Part shown: piece by piece, positions 44,425 to 53,700 of the stretch
Layout: every line of letters begins with the position of its first letter
Position numbering within the stretch: position 1 is the first letter of the stretch
NCBI RefSeq assembly: GCF_008932295.1
Contig: NZ_WBWA01000008.1
Location: 1-64,000, forward strand
DNA: 64,000 nt
Direction: 5' to 3'
From: Brucella tritici
GTDB lineage: Bacteria > Pseudomonadota > Alphaproteobacteria > Rhizobiales > Rhizobiaceae
Translations under genes and position numbers: made by a program
Notes under the pieces: generated by a model
What the model was told of the DNA's origin: nothing
What the model saw: only the letters and a program-made list of their open reading frames with translations
Database searches by the model: none

Positions 44425-45693
44425 TTAGGCCGCTGCTGTGATGAGGTGCTTCACAGCAGCGGTGTCACCAAGCTGTCCGTCGAGACGGACCAGACCCAGC
44501 AAACCGACATCTGGAGCGAAACGTTCGCGAGCAACGAACATGACGATGCCGCCGACCTTGCGAACGAAATATTTGCCAAAATCGCCGAAGATCATGGGCT
44601 TTGCAGCCGCTCCAAGGCTGGCCATGGCCTGATTGATCGAATAGTTGTAGCCCAGCAGCGAACCCGGTACGCCCTTCTGCACGTCCCCGGCGCTCCAAAT
44701 ATAGCGACCTTCACCATCCTTCAGCTTACGCAGCGCACCAAGAGTGGTATCGTTGAACATGAAGCGTGTTTTTGGAGACTGGCGATAGGCCGGATCGACC
44801 GAATGAACGAGATCGATGATCTCATCATAGGTGATCGCGGCCTGCGCTGCTGCCGTTTTGCCAAGAGACGAAGCCGTGACAATCCCATTCGGATCACCAT
44901 TGCCATCACCAACCGTGAGTTCGGTATTGGCGCGGCGTCCCAGGCGCTGACCCAGAAGATCGCCAAGCAGCGTTTCAAAATTGAAGATCGAATCTTGCGC
45001 CAGTTCCCACGAGAACTTCACCCATTCAGTATCATAGGCATATGCGCTGAGGGTCTTCTTCCCGAAGGTTGCATCACTGCCACCGTCGTCGGTCACCGCA
45101 CCCGCTTCGGTATGCTTTGCGACGGGCACGGCGGTGTCATCGACCGTTGGGAGGTCGATGGGGTTACCACTCGCGGTGGTCATGACGGTGCAGACATTCT
45201 CGTCATACATCGGTCCCCACGCCTTCATTGATATGATGATCTGGTTGGAAAGCTCAGTCGGCACGGTATAACCGCCGCCCGCTGGAACACCAGTGGTTTG
45301 CGCACGGGCTTCCTTCGGGGCCACACCGTTACGCAACGCCGCCCGCTCTTCCGGTTCCAGCATCGACATGTCACCGCCGACGATAACCCATTTCTGAAAG
45401 GCCTGGCGGTATTCAACCGGCTTATCGGGGTCATCGGCGCCACGGGTTTCGCTATCGCCAAGGTTTGGACGATTGCGAGCGCGTGTTTCTTCCGCGCGGA
45501 TCTCGGCTGCAGCCATACGCTCTTCGCGCTTGATATCTGCCTCGACATTGTCGAACTCGGCCATGATATCGTCGTGACGCTTTTCGAGTTCGGCGGCACG
45601 CGATTCATCGGTATTCTTGCGGATTTCATCCAGAGCGGCGCGGGCCTGCGCAACGAGCTTTTCCCGCTTTTCCTGCAGTTCACGAAGGGTCAT
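44425..45693 (-). CDS. Major capsid protein (HK97 fold)
   Basis: A 422-residue precursor. The first about 110 residues are a helical, charged scaffold-like delta domain (LREKLVAQ, KRHDDIMAEFDNVEADI). The mature shell part begins near TTGVPAGGGYTVPTELSNQII and includes PYRQSPKTRFMFNDTT-type E-loop/P-domain sequence and a conserved GVPGSLLGYNY. Cleavage by the upstream prohead protease is expected. Confidence 0.92.
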   Translation of the reverse strand: MTLRELQEKREKLVAQARAALDEIRKNTDESRAAELEKRHDDIMAEFDNVEADIKREERMAAAEIRAEETRARNRPNLGDSETRGADDPDKPVEYRQAFQKWVIVGGDMSMLEPEERAALRNGVAPKEARAQTTGVPAGGGYTVPTELSNQIIISMKAWGPMYDENVCTVMTTASGNPIDLPTVDDTAVPVAKHTEAGAVTDDGGSDATFGKKTLSAYAYDTEWVKFSWELAQDSIFNFETLLGDLLGQRLGRRANTELTVGDGNGDPNGIVTASSLGKTAAAQAAITYDEIIDLVHSVDPAYRQSPKTRFMFNDTTLGALRKLKDGEGRYIWSAGDVQKGVPGSLLGYNYSINQAMASLGAAAKPMIFGDFGKYFVRKVGGIVMFVARERFAPDVGLLGLVRLDGQLGDTAAVKHLITAAA

Positions 45694-45793
45694 TGACGTT
45701 CTCCTGATGGGATAAAAGAAAGGCCGTGAACACGGCTACGATCGGCAGGAAGCGGAATGCTTCCTTACCTACCTCCGGCAGTGCCGGGTAAAT
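45694..45793. other. Short intergenic with tandem hairpins between capsid and protease genes
   Basis: Three potential stems in a row: GCCGTG/CACGGC, GGAAGC/GCTTCC and CCGGCA/TGCCGG. They could modulate expression of the capsid gene relative to the upstream genes or protect mRNA ends. Confidence 0.5.
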
Positions 45794-46411
45794 TCACTTA
45801 ATGTTGCGAAAACGTTGTTCAGCTTCGGCGTTACGTGCCGAGATCCGGCTACTCGCAGAACGGAAATTGTGCTCGCGCTTGTCTTTTCGAGCTTCATCGC
45901 GCGAACGAAGCGCCACCGATGTTCCCTCATATGCAGGGTCGGAAACGACAGAAACCTCGTAGAGCTTTAATTCCTGAATAGTACGGGTCGGCGGATCCGT
46001 AGCTTCGTCCCACGTCTGTTTTACAGCGGAAAAGCTGAATGACATGCCGGAAACATCGCCACGTTCGACAAGGGTGCGCACGTCGCGACCGTCCGACGTA
46101 TCCGGAAGGTCGATTTCCACTGCCAGGCCCTTATCATCTTCTCGCAACCGCAGGGTTCCAGCCGATGACCGGCCAAGAATACGCCCGCTGTCGTGATCGA
46201 AATAGGCCCGCACATCTGCTGTCTTCAGTGTTTCGGTGAAAGCGCCGCGAGCAATGACCTCTCCGAAATAACCACCGATGTCAGCAACTTCGCCAAATAC
46301 CGCCGCATAGCCCACCAAGGTGAACTTGTCGCCATCGGCGCGCCGCTCTACTGGCATGACCAGTGAGCGGATTTCGGAATCAGGCACCTTGTTCTGCATT
46401 GCGGTCTCCAT
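45794..46411 (-). CDS. HK97 family prohead protease
   Basis: The 205-residue serine protease cleaves the scaffold domain from capsid subunits. Motifs TLVGYAAVFGE, ARGAFTETL, FDHDSGRILGR (catalytic His) and GMSFSF (catalytic Ser) are clear. The start overlaps the portal gene end by about 30 bases. ORF starts METAMQNK or the Met 5 residues later. Confidence 0.92.
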   Translation of the reverse strand: METAMQNKVPDSEIRSLVMPVERRADGDKFTLVGYAAVFGEVADIGGYFGEVIARGAFTETLKTADVRAYFDHDSGRILGRSSAGTLRLREDDKGLAVEIDLPDTSDGRDVRTLVERGDVSGMSFSFSAVKQTWDEATDPPTRTIQELKLYEVSVVSDPAYEGTSVALRSRDEARKDKREHNFRSASSRISARNAEAEQRFRNIK

Positions 46412-47630
46412 TTTGTGGCGCGGTTAGGGTTGGCTGGGTTCCAAGCGGTACCGTCGCGCCCTGCACAAGCAGGTCATTAGCGGCTGGGTTTTTGTGATGG
46501 GGTCGATTTTCCAGAGCGCGGGCTTCATTTGGCGTCATCTGCGCAGTTTGGATTGCGCGGGCTATGCCTTCGATGCGGCTCTTGAAGTCACCCCGCATCA
46601 GGCCATCGAGATTATGTTCGACACTGCGACCTTCGCGCTTTTTGCCGCGACCGAAACACTTCAAGGTGAATTCACCTTCGAAAACCTCAGCCCACTGACC
46701 AATCAGATGCTTGATCAGGTGCAGATCCTGCTGCTCGACATTGGCAAAGGTGCCCCCGCTCAGATCCTGCAGGAACATTGGCGGGAGCTGCCAGACCCTC
46801 GCAATTTCCCGCACCTGAAACAGGCGCGCATCAGTCATCTGCCCTTTGGCCGGGTCAATACCGACGGGGACCAGCTCATAACCACCGGGGATGGGCGTGA
46901 TCGGCTTGCCCGTTTTCTTTGCGTCATCTATCGCGCGAGAAACATCAGATACGGCACGAACAACAGCGTCTCTGCCTGCTGGCAACGGTCCTTTGAGCGC
47001 CAGAGGAGGAACGCCGCCACCGGCAAAGAATGTGGACCCGTAGTCATTCATGGCAAGCGCAAGCTGGATTGCTTTCGATGCCAATGTGATCGGCCCATAA
47101 TGCGCAAGCTGATCGGCTTTCAGCATGAACGGGACATCGATGACGTCTGCAGCAGGGTAAACCTTTCCCAGATAGGTATAGGTTTTCCGGTTATTGACCC
47201 GCTTGATTGTCACCTTGGATGGGGCCATCGGCCAGAAGTTGATCGGTTCCCCGTTCCGACGCTCGATCCATGCAAGCCCGCGACCGACGGTAAAAACCTG
47301 CTGCCAGAAATATCGCCGTCCATCGACCGCACTGGTTTCGTCATTCCAGGCATCGTGGATGACATCAGCGGTGTCGCCGTCCATCTTTTTCTTGGTTTCC
47401 CCTTCCAACTTGTAAGCATGGAGAGGAAGCGAAGCCATCGTTCGCGAAAGGAAAAGAACGGCTGCAGCAACAGCCGGCACCGTCAGCGCATTGTCAACCG
47501 TGACGCGTGGGAGATTGACGGAATCCATGCCAAAGAAAGACATGAATTCTGTCGTCTGGCTCACTGGAACGGTCGGGTTTTCAATGGAGGATCGCTTTTC
47601 CGCGTTCCCTCCGAAGCCAAAGAACTTCAT
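46380..47630 (-). CDS. Portal protein (HK97 family)
   Basis: 416 residues from MKFFGFGGNAEK (47630), coupled to terminase by a 4-base overlap. The sequence AVAAAVLFLSRTMASLPLHAYK, IFFAGGG-type FFAGGGVPPLALKG and VWQLPPMFLQDLSGGTFANVEQQ is diagnostic. It forms the DNA gate at one capsid vertex. Confidence 0.93.
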   Translation of the reverse strand: MKFFGFGGNAEKRSSIENPTVPVSQTTEFMSFFGMDSVNLPRVTVDNALTVPAVAAAVLFLSRTMASLPLHAYKLEGETKKKMDGDTADVIHDAWNDETSAVDGRRYFWQQVFTVGRGLAWIERRNGEPINFWPMAPSKVTIKRVNNRKTYTYLGKVYPAADVIDVPFMLKADQLAHYGPITLASKAIQLALAMNDYGSTFFAGGGVPPLALKGPLPAGRDAVVRAVSDVSRAIDDAKKTGKPITPIPGGYELVPVGIDPAKGQMTDARLFQVREIARVWQLPPMFLQDLSGGTFANVEQQDLHLIKHLIGQWAEVFEGEFTLKCFGRGKKREGRSVEHNLDGLMRGDFKSRIEGIARAIQTAQMTPNEARALENRPHHKNPAANDLLVQGATVPLGTQPTLTAPQNGDRNAEQGA

Positions 47631-49408
47631 TTTTTCCCCAAACTGAAAGCGGGATCGTCCCATGGTGAAGTGGCGATCTCATCAACATCTATGGCGAGAC
47701 CAAGCCCCATAACGGTGGCAACCACGCCGTCGATCTTGTCGAGAGAGTTCTTTTTGTCAGGCACGTAATTGAGGTTCGCGTCGAAGCGGACGGTTGAGTG
47801 TCCGAACATCCATGCAAGAACAGGGTGTCCGCCGTGTTCGATCTTGAGTGCGAAGATCAGACGTTCCAGTTCCTTTGTCGGACCTGACAAGGTTTGGTGG
47901 CCTTGCCGCATTTCAATCTGCAGCTCAGCGTCCATTCCATCATTCTGCAGATCGCCAGCAAGCTTGCGCGCGTTCCACGGATCGAAGCCGAACGCCTGAA
48001 TGTCGAACTGGGCAAAGGCTTCCGTGATGGCTTTCTGGACAAACGTTTGATCAACGGAATCGCCCGGTGTGGTGCGCAACGCGCCTTCCTGCACCCACTT
48101 TTGCCAATTAACTCGCTTGTCCTGTTCGGCGCGCTCGTCAAGCGTTGCTTCTGGCACCCAGAAAATCGGGATAATCACCCATTTATCGTGTTCATCATCA
48201 GGTGGGAAAATCACCACAAGAGCAGTCAAATCCCGCGTCGATGACACGTCACAGGCGAGATACCCCTTGCGGCCTTTATGCTTTTCCCAAAGCTTCGGCC
48301 ATGATGTCGCATCCTTGGTGCAGGCTGCCCATTTCGCACGCGGTATCCAGCCAGACAGCTGATCAACCCAGCGATTAAGGTGGTAGCACTGGAAAACTGC
48401 TTCCTGCGCTGGCCGGCCCTTCGCCTTGCGGAATTCGGTACGGAGATAATCAAGCGTCGGCGTTAGACCCAGACTGGGGTTTGCTTTCCGCCAGTTTTCT
48501 TCGTCTGTCCAGTCGTCATCTTCCTCGACACCGAAGAATACAACGAGGGTCGTTGGGTCATCCTTGGTTCCCCGCATGATTTCCATGGATTCTTCAAACC
48601 ATTCGAAACCAGTGCGGTTCTGCTTACGGCCAGCGGTCGAGGCATATAGCTCAATTGGCTGCAGTCTTGCGCCCGTTCCCTGTCGCAGTGTGTCTGCCAC
48701 TTCACGGGTTTTCCATTCGTGGATCTCATCGCCGACGATGACGGTCGGGGACCTACCGTGTTTTCCGTCTGGTGACCCGGTTAGAAGCTGACAAAGCGAC
48801 GTGGTTTCACGAAGAAAGATCGACTTGTCGTGAAGAGAGATACGTTCATTGCCTTGCGCATCTTCCAGAAGACCGTTGGCTTCGCGGATAATGTCCTGCA
48901 TCTTGCCAAAAGGGACACGGCCCTGTTCTTCATTGCGCCCGAAAACATACGCTTCCGCGCCATTGACCTTCTCCAGAACAAAGAACAGGACGCCAAGCGC
49001 CGCGAGAAATTCCGATTTTCCGTTCTTGCGCGGGATCCACAGATCAAGCCGCTTGAATACCCTAACTTGCTCAAAACTCGGCTTATGCGTAGCCGGGTCG
49101 ATGACCTCAATCGGCTTTTTCCAGCCGACAAGCAGGCGAACCGTGATTTCCTGCCATTTGACAAGCCGGAATGGAATGCCCTTGAAGCGGTCATTGGTGA
49201 GACGGAAGATCGTCGGCCATGCCGCAACAATCTTGTCAGCCTTGCCGTGATCGAACCACGCGCCCGGAACACCCGCCGCCCGCTTCCAGCCAGAAATCGC
49301 CCAGGCATAAGCAGGATCTTCCGCCACTTCCGCGAGCCAGACCGGCAACGCATATGCAGCCCATCCGTCAGTTTGGCATTGTTCCGGGTGGTGGGCTGTC
49401 TGCCCCAT
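47627..49408 (-). CDS. Terminase large subunit
   Basis: This 593-residue packaging ATPase/nuclease has the Walker-A-like loop IPRKNGKSEF, the Walker B/VIVGDEIHEW segment and the nuclease acid residues in the GYLACDVSSTRDLTALV region. An overlap of 41 bases with the small subunit gene suggests the start could be slightly different. It acts with the HNH protein in some HK97-type phages. Confidence 0.92.
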   Translation of the reverse strand: MGQTAHHPEQCQTDGWAAYALPVWLAEVAEDPAYAWAISGWKRAAGVPGAWFDHGKADKIVAAWPTIFRLTNDRFKGIPFRLVKWQEITVRLLVGWKKPIEVIDPATHKPSFEQVRVFKRLDLWIPRKNGKSEFLAALGVLFFVLEKVNGAEAYVFGRNEEQGRVPFGKMQDIIREANGLLEDAQGNERISLHDKSIFLRETTSLCQLLTGSPDGKHGRSPTVIVGDEIHEWKTREVADTLRQGTGARLQPIELYASTAGRKQNRTGFEWFEESMEIMRGTKDDPTTLVVFFGVEEDDDWTDEENWRKANPSLGLTPTLDYLRTEFRKAKGRPAQEAVFQCYHLNRWVDQLSGWIPRAKWAACTKDATSWPKLWEKHKGRKGYLACDVSSTRDLTALVVIFPPDDEHDKWVIIPIFWVPEATLDERAEQDKRVNWQKWVQEGALRTTPGDSVDQTFVQKAITEAFAQFDIQAFGFDPWNARKLAGDLQNDGMDAELQIEMRQGHQTLSGPTKELERLIFALKIEHGGHPVLAWMFGHSTVRFDANLNYVPDKKNSLDKIDGVVATVMGLGLAIDVDEIATSPWDDPAFSLGKK

Positions 49409-50009
49409 TCATCAACCCCATCGGATCGGCGTCCGGTTCATCATCTTGCGATGGCCGGTGCCCTCCCGATTGCGGATGTGTTCCACCGAGAGGCAAACGA
49501 CCCTGTCCAGCGTTGAAGGATTCCACCCTGACCAGATCCTGATCGCGAACCGGCGTAAAGCCGAACTCGGCGTCCAAGAGGCGAAGCGCCGTTTCCGCTT
49601 TCGCCATGAAATCCACATTCGGGTGAGTGCGGATGACGGTCTCGCCGTCACCCTTCTTGACCTTGATCGCCGAACCACCCTTTGGCAGATCGCGGCGCAG
49701 CTGCTCGGCAGCGGAAACGTAGAACTGGGTCCACATGCAGTAACGGGCAAGCGTCCGGCGATAACCCGGACGCCTGCGACCCGCCTTCAGGAGAACTTCT
49801 GATTTTTCCTTCCAGACCCGTATCGCCTCCGCCCAGTAGGCCGGAGATTTTTTGAAAACATCGGGGATCGGGAATGGATCGTCAGGAGTTGTCTGCATTT
49901 CAGCTGCCGCGTCGGCAGCATTTTCTATTTCTTTTTCGACCTTGCTTCGACGCCTGCCGGGAAATCCCTTCGCAGCCTGTAGCAATGGATCATCTTTACG
50001 CCGTCCCAT
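49368..50009 (-). CDS. Terminase small subunit (P27 family)
   Basis: 213 residues, beginning MGRRKDDPLL. The central FKKSPAYWAEAIRVWKEK and QFYVSAAEQLRRD segments resemble the P27-type small subunit. A long acidic-Pro C-terminal tail extends beyond the core. It recognises the packaging start, possibly in 50010-50163. Confidence 0.82.
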   Translation of the reverse strand: MGRRKDDPLLQAAKGFPGRRRSKVEKEIENAADAAAEMQTTPDDPFPIPDVFKKSPAYWAEAIRVWKEKSEVLLKAGRRRPGYRRTLARYCMWTQFYVSAAEQLRRDLPKGGSAIKVKKGDGETVIRTHPNVDFMAKAETALRLLDAEFGFTPVRDQDLVRVESFNAGQGRLPLGGTHPQSGGHRPSQDDEPDADPMGLMNGADSPPPGTMPN

Positions 50010-50163
50010 ATGTCCGACCGCCTGTTTCAGTGCCCATCAAGGTGCACAAAAAAAAAGATATCGCCGAAAATATCGCGCCGATTTTTTGGGTGTGAGGCCG
50101 CCGGTCGGGAATCGATCGCCGAAAGTTTTTCACCCTCCCCCCTCAGGTCCCGCCCTAAAGGGG

Positions 50164-50406
50164 TCAAGGCCGTCGGGTTTTGCCAACCGCGCTCATAATA
50201 ACCTTACGGGTGCTACCTGCATCTTCAACTGTGCAAGTCATCAGCAGATCATGACCCGCAATATCATCGCTCTCCACTATCAGACGAACCGTATCCGGCG
50301 CGAAGCTGCACGATGAACCTATGACCTTGTACGTTGAAGGAATGAGGAAAAGCACCGCGTGTAGAACGTCCGTCGAAACATCAATCGCTGCTGTGCCCTT
50401 GCGCAT
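50164..50406 (-). CDS. Hypothetical protein between HNH and terminase genes
   Basis: 80 residues with beta-like hydrophobic segments (VLHAVLFLIPSTYKVIG, TVRLIVESDDIAGHDLLM). Between HNH and the small terminase gene. No family recognised. A gap of about 150 bp (50010-50163), with an A-run and GC-rich stretch, separates it from terminase and could hold the packaging site. Confidence 0.6.
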   Translation of the reverse strand: MRKGTAAIDVSTDVLHAVLFLIPSTYKVIGSSCSFAPDTVRLIVESDDIAGHDLLMTCTVEDAGSTRKVIMSAVGKTRRP

Positions 50407-50417
50407 GTTAGCAATCC

Positions 50418-50825
50418 TTACGCTTTGTCGACCCAGCCTCGCGTCAATCGCTTCGCGGTTTCACTGGTCAGCCAGAGTTCAGAGAGAGGCAGGCGACCTG
50501 CCTGATACATCCGCTCCAATGCCTGCTTGATACTGTCGTGATGCCACTTGCAGCACGATTGCCACATGCTGGAATCCCAGAACTTTTCCGGGTCGCCGTG
50601 GTGCGGGTCCACGTGGTCAACGATTGTTGCCGGTTCGATCCGCCCAACTGCCTCACAACCGATACAGATAGGTGACCGCGCAAGGTGGGTCTGTCTCGCC
50701 TTGGCCCACCGATGATTATAGCCGCGCTCGCTTGCGCTGCCACGCCATCGATCTGCCTGTCGCTTTTGCTCATGGCGAGTTGGTGCACCTACTGGTCGAA
50801 ACAGCTTTGCTCGCTTCATACCCAT
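50418..50825 (-). CDS. HNH endonuclease
   Basis: 136 residues; ICIGCEAVGRIEPATIVDHVDPHHGD and SCCKWHHDSIKQALE contain the two zinc Cys pairs and the His-Asn/His-His metal site. HNH proteins beside terminase genes assist cos cleavage in several siphophages. The start is MGMKRAKLF at 50825; other Met codons nearby are possible. Confidence 0.85.
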   Translation of the reverse strand: MGMKRAKLFRPVGAPTRHEQKRQADRWRGSASERGYNHRWAKARQTHLARSPICIGCEAVGRIEPATIVDHVDPHHGDPEKFWDSSMWQSCCKWHHDSIKQALERMYQAGRLPLSELWLTSETAKRLTRGWVDKA

Positions 50826-51023
50826 ACGCAAAGAGCGCCACATGGGCGCTCATTGAAATAGTTAAATCTGGACATAGCTTACGCACTGGCCCTGAATCGA
50901 TATCTGCCATTCTGGCAGTCAGGGCGGGGTCCGAGCGCGACGACCTCAGGAGCAATGTCCCCACGTTTTACCGTGTATCGAGGTTCACTATTCTTACCGG
51001 ATCATCCCGTGAGCAGATTACGC

Positions 51024-51686
51024 TCACAATGGTTCGAGAATTGCAATAGGCACAGTCATGGCAACTGGCCGTCCCAGAACCATGGCCTCAATCACAGCGA
51101 GGCCATTGCCCTTTCTTCCCCCGGCGACCAGTTCCGCCCTCGATCCGGCGAACGGTCCGTCAGCCATACGCACCCACCGGACGCCATTAAACTTACGATG
51201 GAAGTGCTCATAATCATATTTACCATCCTCGGCTTTGCTTTTGAAAACACTTATCTTTTCATCGCTGACTAGGAAGGGTTTTTCATAACCACCAAGAATG
51301 GCGATAACGTCATCGAAGCTCAGAAGACCAGCCATGCATTGGTTGGTAACAGCGCATCTGGCGAGTACATAGCCATTTATAACCGGCTGCTTTTTGGGCG
51401 GGATCACACGATGCTGACGCTTTACTGCCGGTCCCAATTTAATGGGGACAAGCACTTCAATGTTCTCTTTTTCCAATGCATCGCGGACAGACAATTCACG
51501 TCCAGACACAACCTGAAGCACAAGCCACGGCGAATCATCGCTGACACGATTCGCTGCTGCCGATCTCATACGTGCGATCCGACGCCGCTCCCCGATGACC
51601 TTATCTATGGCGGACGCTTGCACCGCAGTCGGTGTTCTGGCAATCGCGTTCTCGATCTGAGATTTATCAATTGCCATCATGTTCAC
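51024..51686 (-). CDS. NusG-family transcription (anti)termination protein of the prophage
   Basis: 220 residues. After a 45-residue N-terminal extension comes an NGN-like domain (PWLVLQVVSGRELSVRDALEKEN, with PPKKQPVINGYVLARC) and a C-terminal KOW-like segment (MADGPFAGSRAELVAG). NusG/RfaH paralogues bind RNA polymerase and reduce pausing. It lies upstream of the terminase genes on the long minus-strand unit, so a role in late readthrough is likely (inference). A gap of 181 bp follows with no gene seen. Confidence 0.78.
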   Translation of the reverse strand: MNMMAIDKSQIENAIARTPTAVQASAIDKVIGERRRIARMRSAAANRVSDDSPWLVLQVVSGRELSVRDALEKENIEVLVPIKLGPAVKRQHRVIPPKKQPVINGYVLARCAVTNQCMAGLLSFDDVIAILGGYEKPFLVSDEKISVFKSKAEDGKYDYEHFHRKFNGVRWVRMADGPFAGSRAELVAGGRKGNGLAVIEAMVLGRPVAMTVPIAILEPL

Positions 51687-52845
51687 CCAATCCCCTCAAA
51701 GCAGCCTTGAACTCCTCCAGCCCTTCCGGACCACCCTCGGGCAGATACGCCCATTCCAAACGTTCTACATTCCGGAACCAAGGCCAGCCCACGTCGCGGT
51801 GATATTGCTCCCATGCTTGCCATACGTCGCCGCCCACTTTCACCAGCACGAGCTTATCCTTGACCGCTGCCAGTGCTGGGGGAACCAGCACACCGCGCCG
51901 ACCTTCTGCACGTTCAAGTATCTCATTGACCGTCGGGAAGCCCATTTTCGCCCGCTTGTCCCGGAGGATATGGTCAGCCGTGAAGCGACCGGACTCGATC
52001 ATTCCAAGCTCAATCGGGGTCAGGCCCGGTTGATGGGTGGGACCATCCAGCAAAAGGGAATAGACCCGCGCACCCCACAACTTGCCAAAAGGCGCGGCTT
52101 GAGCCGGTCCGTTGTCCGCAACTTCAGCCTTAGCAGGCAGCTTTTCCCAGCGTTTTTCCCGGAGATAGATGGCGTGTGAACAGACGTGCTTTCGTCCCGT
52201 CGCCTTCGCCGCATCGATGTATCGCTGCGCCTCTTCGAAAGCCGACTGTCGTTCATCCGGCGTCAGATCACACCAGGCTCGATACGCATCAGGTTCACTG
52301 TCGCTGATCGCTGTAGGCCACCGATGGAAAGCTCGCTTGAAGGCTCGCTCGACAGATTTCCGGTTTTCCCTTCCATCTTCATCGCTTTCGCGCGCTCTCT
52401 CAGATCTACAATCAGTATTTTCTAGATTATCAGTTATTACTAGGGGGGGATTTACCGTCGACGGTAAAACCGTTGACGGATTCACCGTCGACGGTTTTTC
52501 AGTCTGCGGTAAAGATGCAACACTTTCAACGACATGACTTGAAGACGGCTCATCGTAGATCACAAGCGAGAGTGCGCTAAAACGACCGCCATCACGCGCT
52601 TGCTCCTTTTCTGCATAGCCAAACTCGACCAACTCGGCGACCATGCGGCGCGCCTTGTCGCGACCGCAATTGCCCTTGTTGATGATGTCGCGCAGCACTA
52701 CAGTCCAATTGTCCGGCTTGGACAGCAGATATCCCAGGAGCCATCTGGCCTCCATGGAAAGCCGTACATCCTCAAATACGTGGTTAGGGATCGCCGCATA
52801 GCGTGCATTGCGCACGCCACGGCGAATTGTGGCCTCTTCCCTCAT
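51667..52845 (-). CDS. Helix-turn-helix replication-initiation-like protein
   Basis: 392 residues from MREEATIRRG (52845). The first 90 residues are a winged-helix domain (YAAIPNHVFEDVRLSMEARWLLGYLLSKPDNWTV is the common phage replication-protein start). A low-complexity segment rich in S/T/P/V (STVNPSTVLPSTVNPP) follows; its DNA holds repeated GTCGACGG-type iterons (52449-52495), reminiscent of an O-type origin inside the gene. C-terminal part is unassigned. Confidence 0.75.
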   Translation of the reverse strand: MREEATIRRGVRNARYAAIPNHVFEDVRLSMEARWLLGYLLSKPDNWTVVLRDIINKGNCGRDKARRMVAELVEFGYAEKEQARDGGRFSALSLVIYDEPSSSHVVESVASLPQTEKPSTVNPSTVLPSTVNPPLVITDNLENTDCRSERARESDEDGRENRKSVERAFKRAFHRWPTAISDSEPDAYRAWCDLTPDERQSAFEEAQRYIDAAKATGRKHVCSHAIYLREKRWEKLPAKAEVADNGPAQAAPFGKLWGARVYSLLLDGPTHQPGLTPIELGMIESGRFTADHILRDKRAKMGFPTVNEILERAEGRRGVLVPPALAAVKDKLVLVKVGGDVWQAWEQYHRDVGWPWFRNVERLEWAYLPEGGPEGLEEFKAALRGLGEHDGN

Positions 52846-53042
52846 CGCCCCACCTTTCTCCATGCCTCGAAAGATGCGCGCAGGGATCGCCATCGATCCG
52901 CCGCCGCATCATCCTTATTCAGTTCGCTTCTGGATGAGATGCCGAGGATCGTGCGCAACTTCTGCGCCGCCCGATCGGCAGTTAAAGGCCGCTCAAGCCC
53001 GTGCTTTTTTCGAGAAACACCTTGAAAGCAGCGTCGTCGCAC
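52842..53042 (-). CDS. Small hypothetical protein ahead of the replication gene
   Basis: 66 residues with a helical C-terminus (ADRWRSLRASFEAWRKVGR). It ends 4 bases into the replication gene (ATGA) and its first 60 bases overlap the preceding gene in another frame; the start may be downstream. No family recognised. Confidence 0.5.
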   Translation of the reverse strand: MRRRCFQGVSRKKHGLERPLTADRAAQKLRTILGISSRSELNKDDAAADRWRSLRASFEAWRKVGR

Positions 53043-53356
53043 TTCATCGCCGCTTCCGCCGCGAAATCCTTGCGCTTGCTCCGATATTGCTGTCGCGGCG
53101 TTTCGTTGCGCGCCTTCGCGATTGCCCGGTCTACAAGGTGCAACAGAAACGCGACCATATCCGGCGCGTTAACGAGGAAGTCTATTTCGTCGGGCAACGC
53201 GCCCGGATGAAAACGGACTATTTCGTTGAGTTCGCCTTTTGGCGTGCTGGCTTCCAAAAACTCGCCGCGCGCATCAGCAGACCGAAACCATTTCGTCTCC
53301 GCCAGTGCCGCCATACGATCCCTGATTCTGCGCAGTTCCACAGCCTCGGCGCTCAT
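52982..53356 (-). CDS. Hypothetical early protein
   Basis: 124 residues from MSAEAVELRRI (53356), overlapping the DUF4406 gene stop by 4 bases. Helical, charged; NAPDMVAFLLHLVDRAI and an RQQYRSKRKDF segment. Role unknown. Confidence 0.65.
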   Translation of the reverse strand: MSAEAVELRRIRDRMAALAETKWFRSADARGEFLEASTPKGELNEIVRFHPGALPDEIDFLVNAPDMVAFLLHLVDRAIAKARNETPRQQYRSKRKDFAAEAAMKCDDAAFKVFLEKSTGLSGL

Positions 53357-53700
53357 TCTGCACCTCGCCACTCGACAACGTGCAGACCGAGATAGTGAGC
53401 AAGCGAAAGCTCAATTCCGGCGCCCTTAGAGGCCTTCCAGCCTGACAGCAGCACAATGGTATCCGCGCATTGGCACAGGAAGGCGCAATGTGCCGCCATG
53501 GCGTCCCGAATGGGATAAGCATCCATAGGGCCATCAAACAGAAATTCAGCCGGGTTATAGACGTAATGACCACCCGCCCTCAGCTCACGTGCAACACGAT
53601 GAAATGCGGGATAGTTGTATTCCGGTAGACCGGTCATAGGTCCGGACAAATAGATGGTTTTTCCGCGCTCGCCCGCGCGCACTGGCGGACAGCCCGTCAT
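53353..53700 (-). CDS. DUF4406 protein (nucleoside 2-deoxyribosyltransferase-like)
   Basis: 115 residues from MTGCPPVRAG (53700). KTIYLSGPMTGLPEYNYPAFHRVA is the family signature, followed by ADTIVLLSGWKASKGAGIE. The fold is used by nucleoside deoxyribosyltransferases; the biological substrate is unknown. Coupled to both neighbours. Confidence 0.84.
   Translation of the reverse strand: MTGCPPVRAGERGKTIYLSGPMTGLPEYNYPAFHRVARELRAGGHYVYNPAEFLFDGPMDAYPIRDAMAAHCAFLCQCADTIVLLSGWKASKGAGIELSLAHYLGLHVVEWRGAE

Noticed and set aside
46494-47768. Plus-strand 424-residue frame over the portal gene
   Set aside because: Antisense shadow of the portal gene; no start signals or domains.
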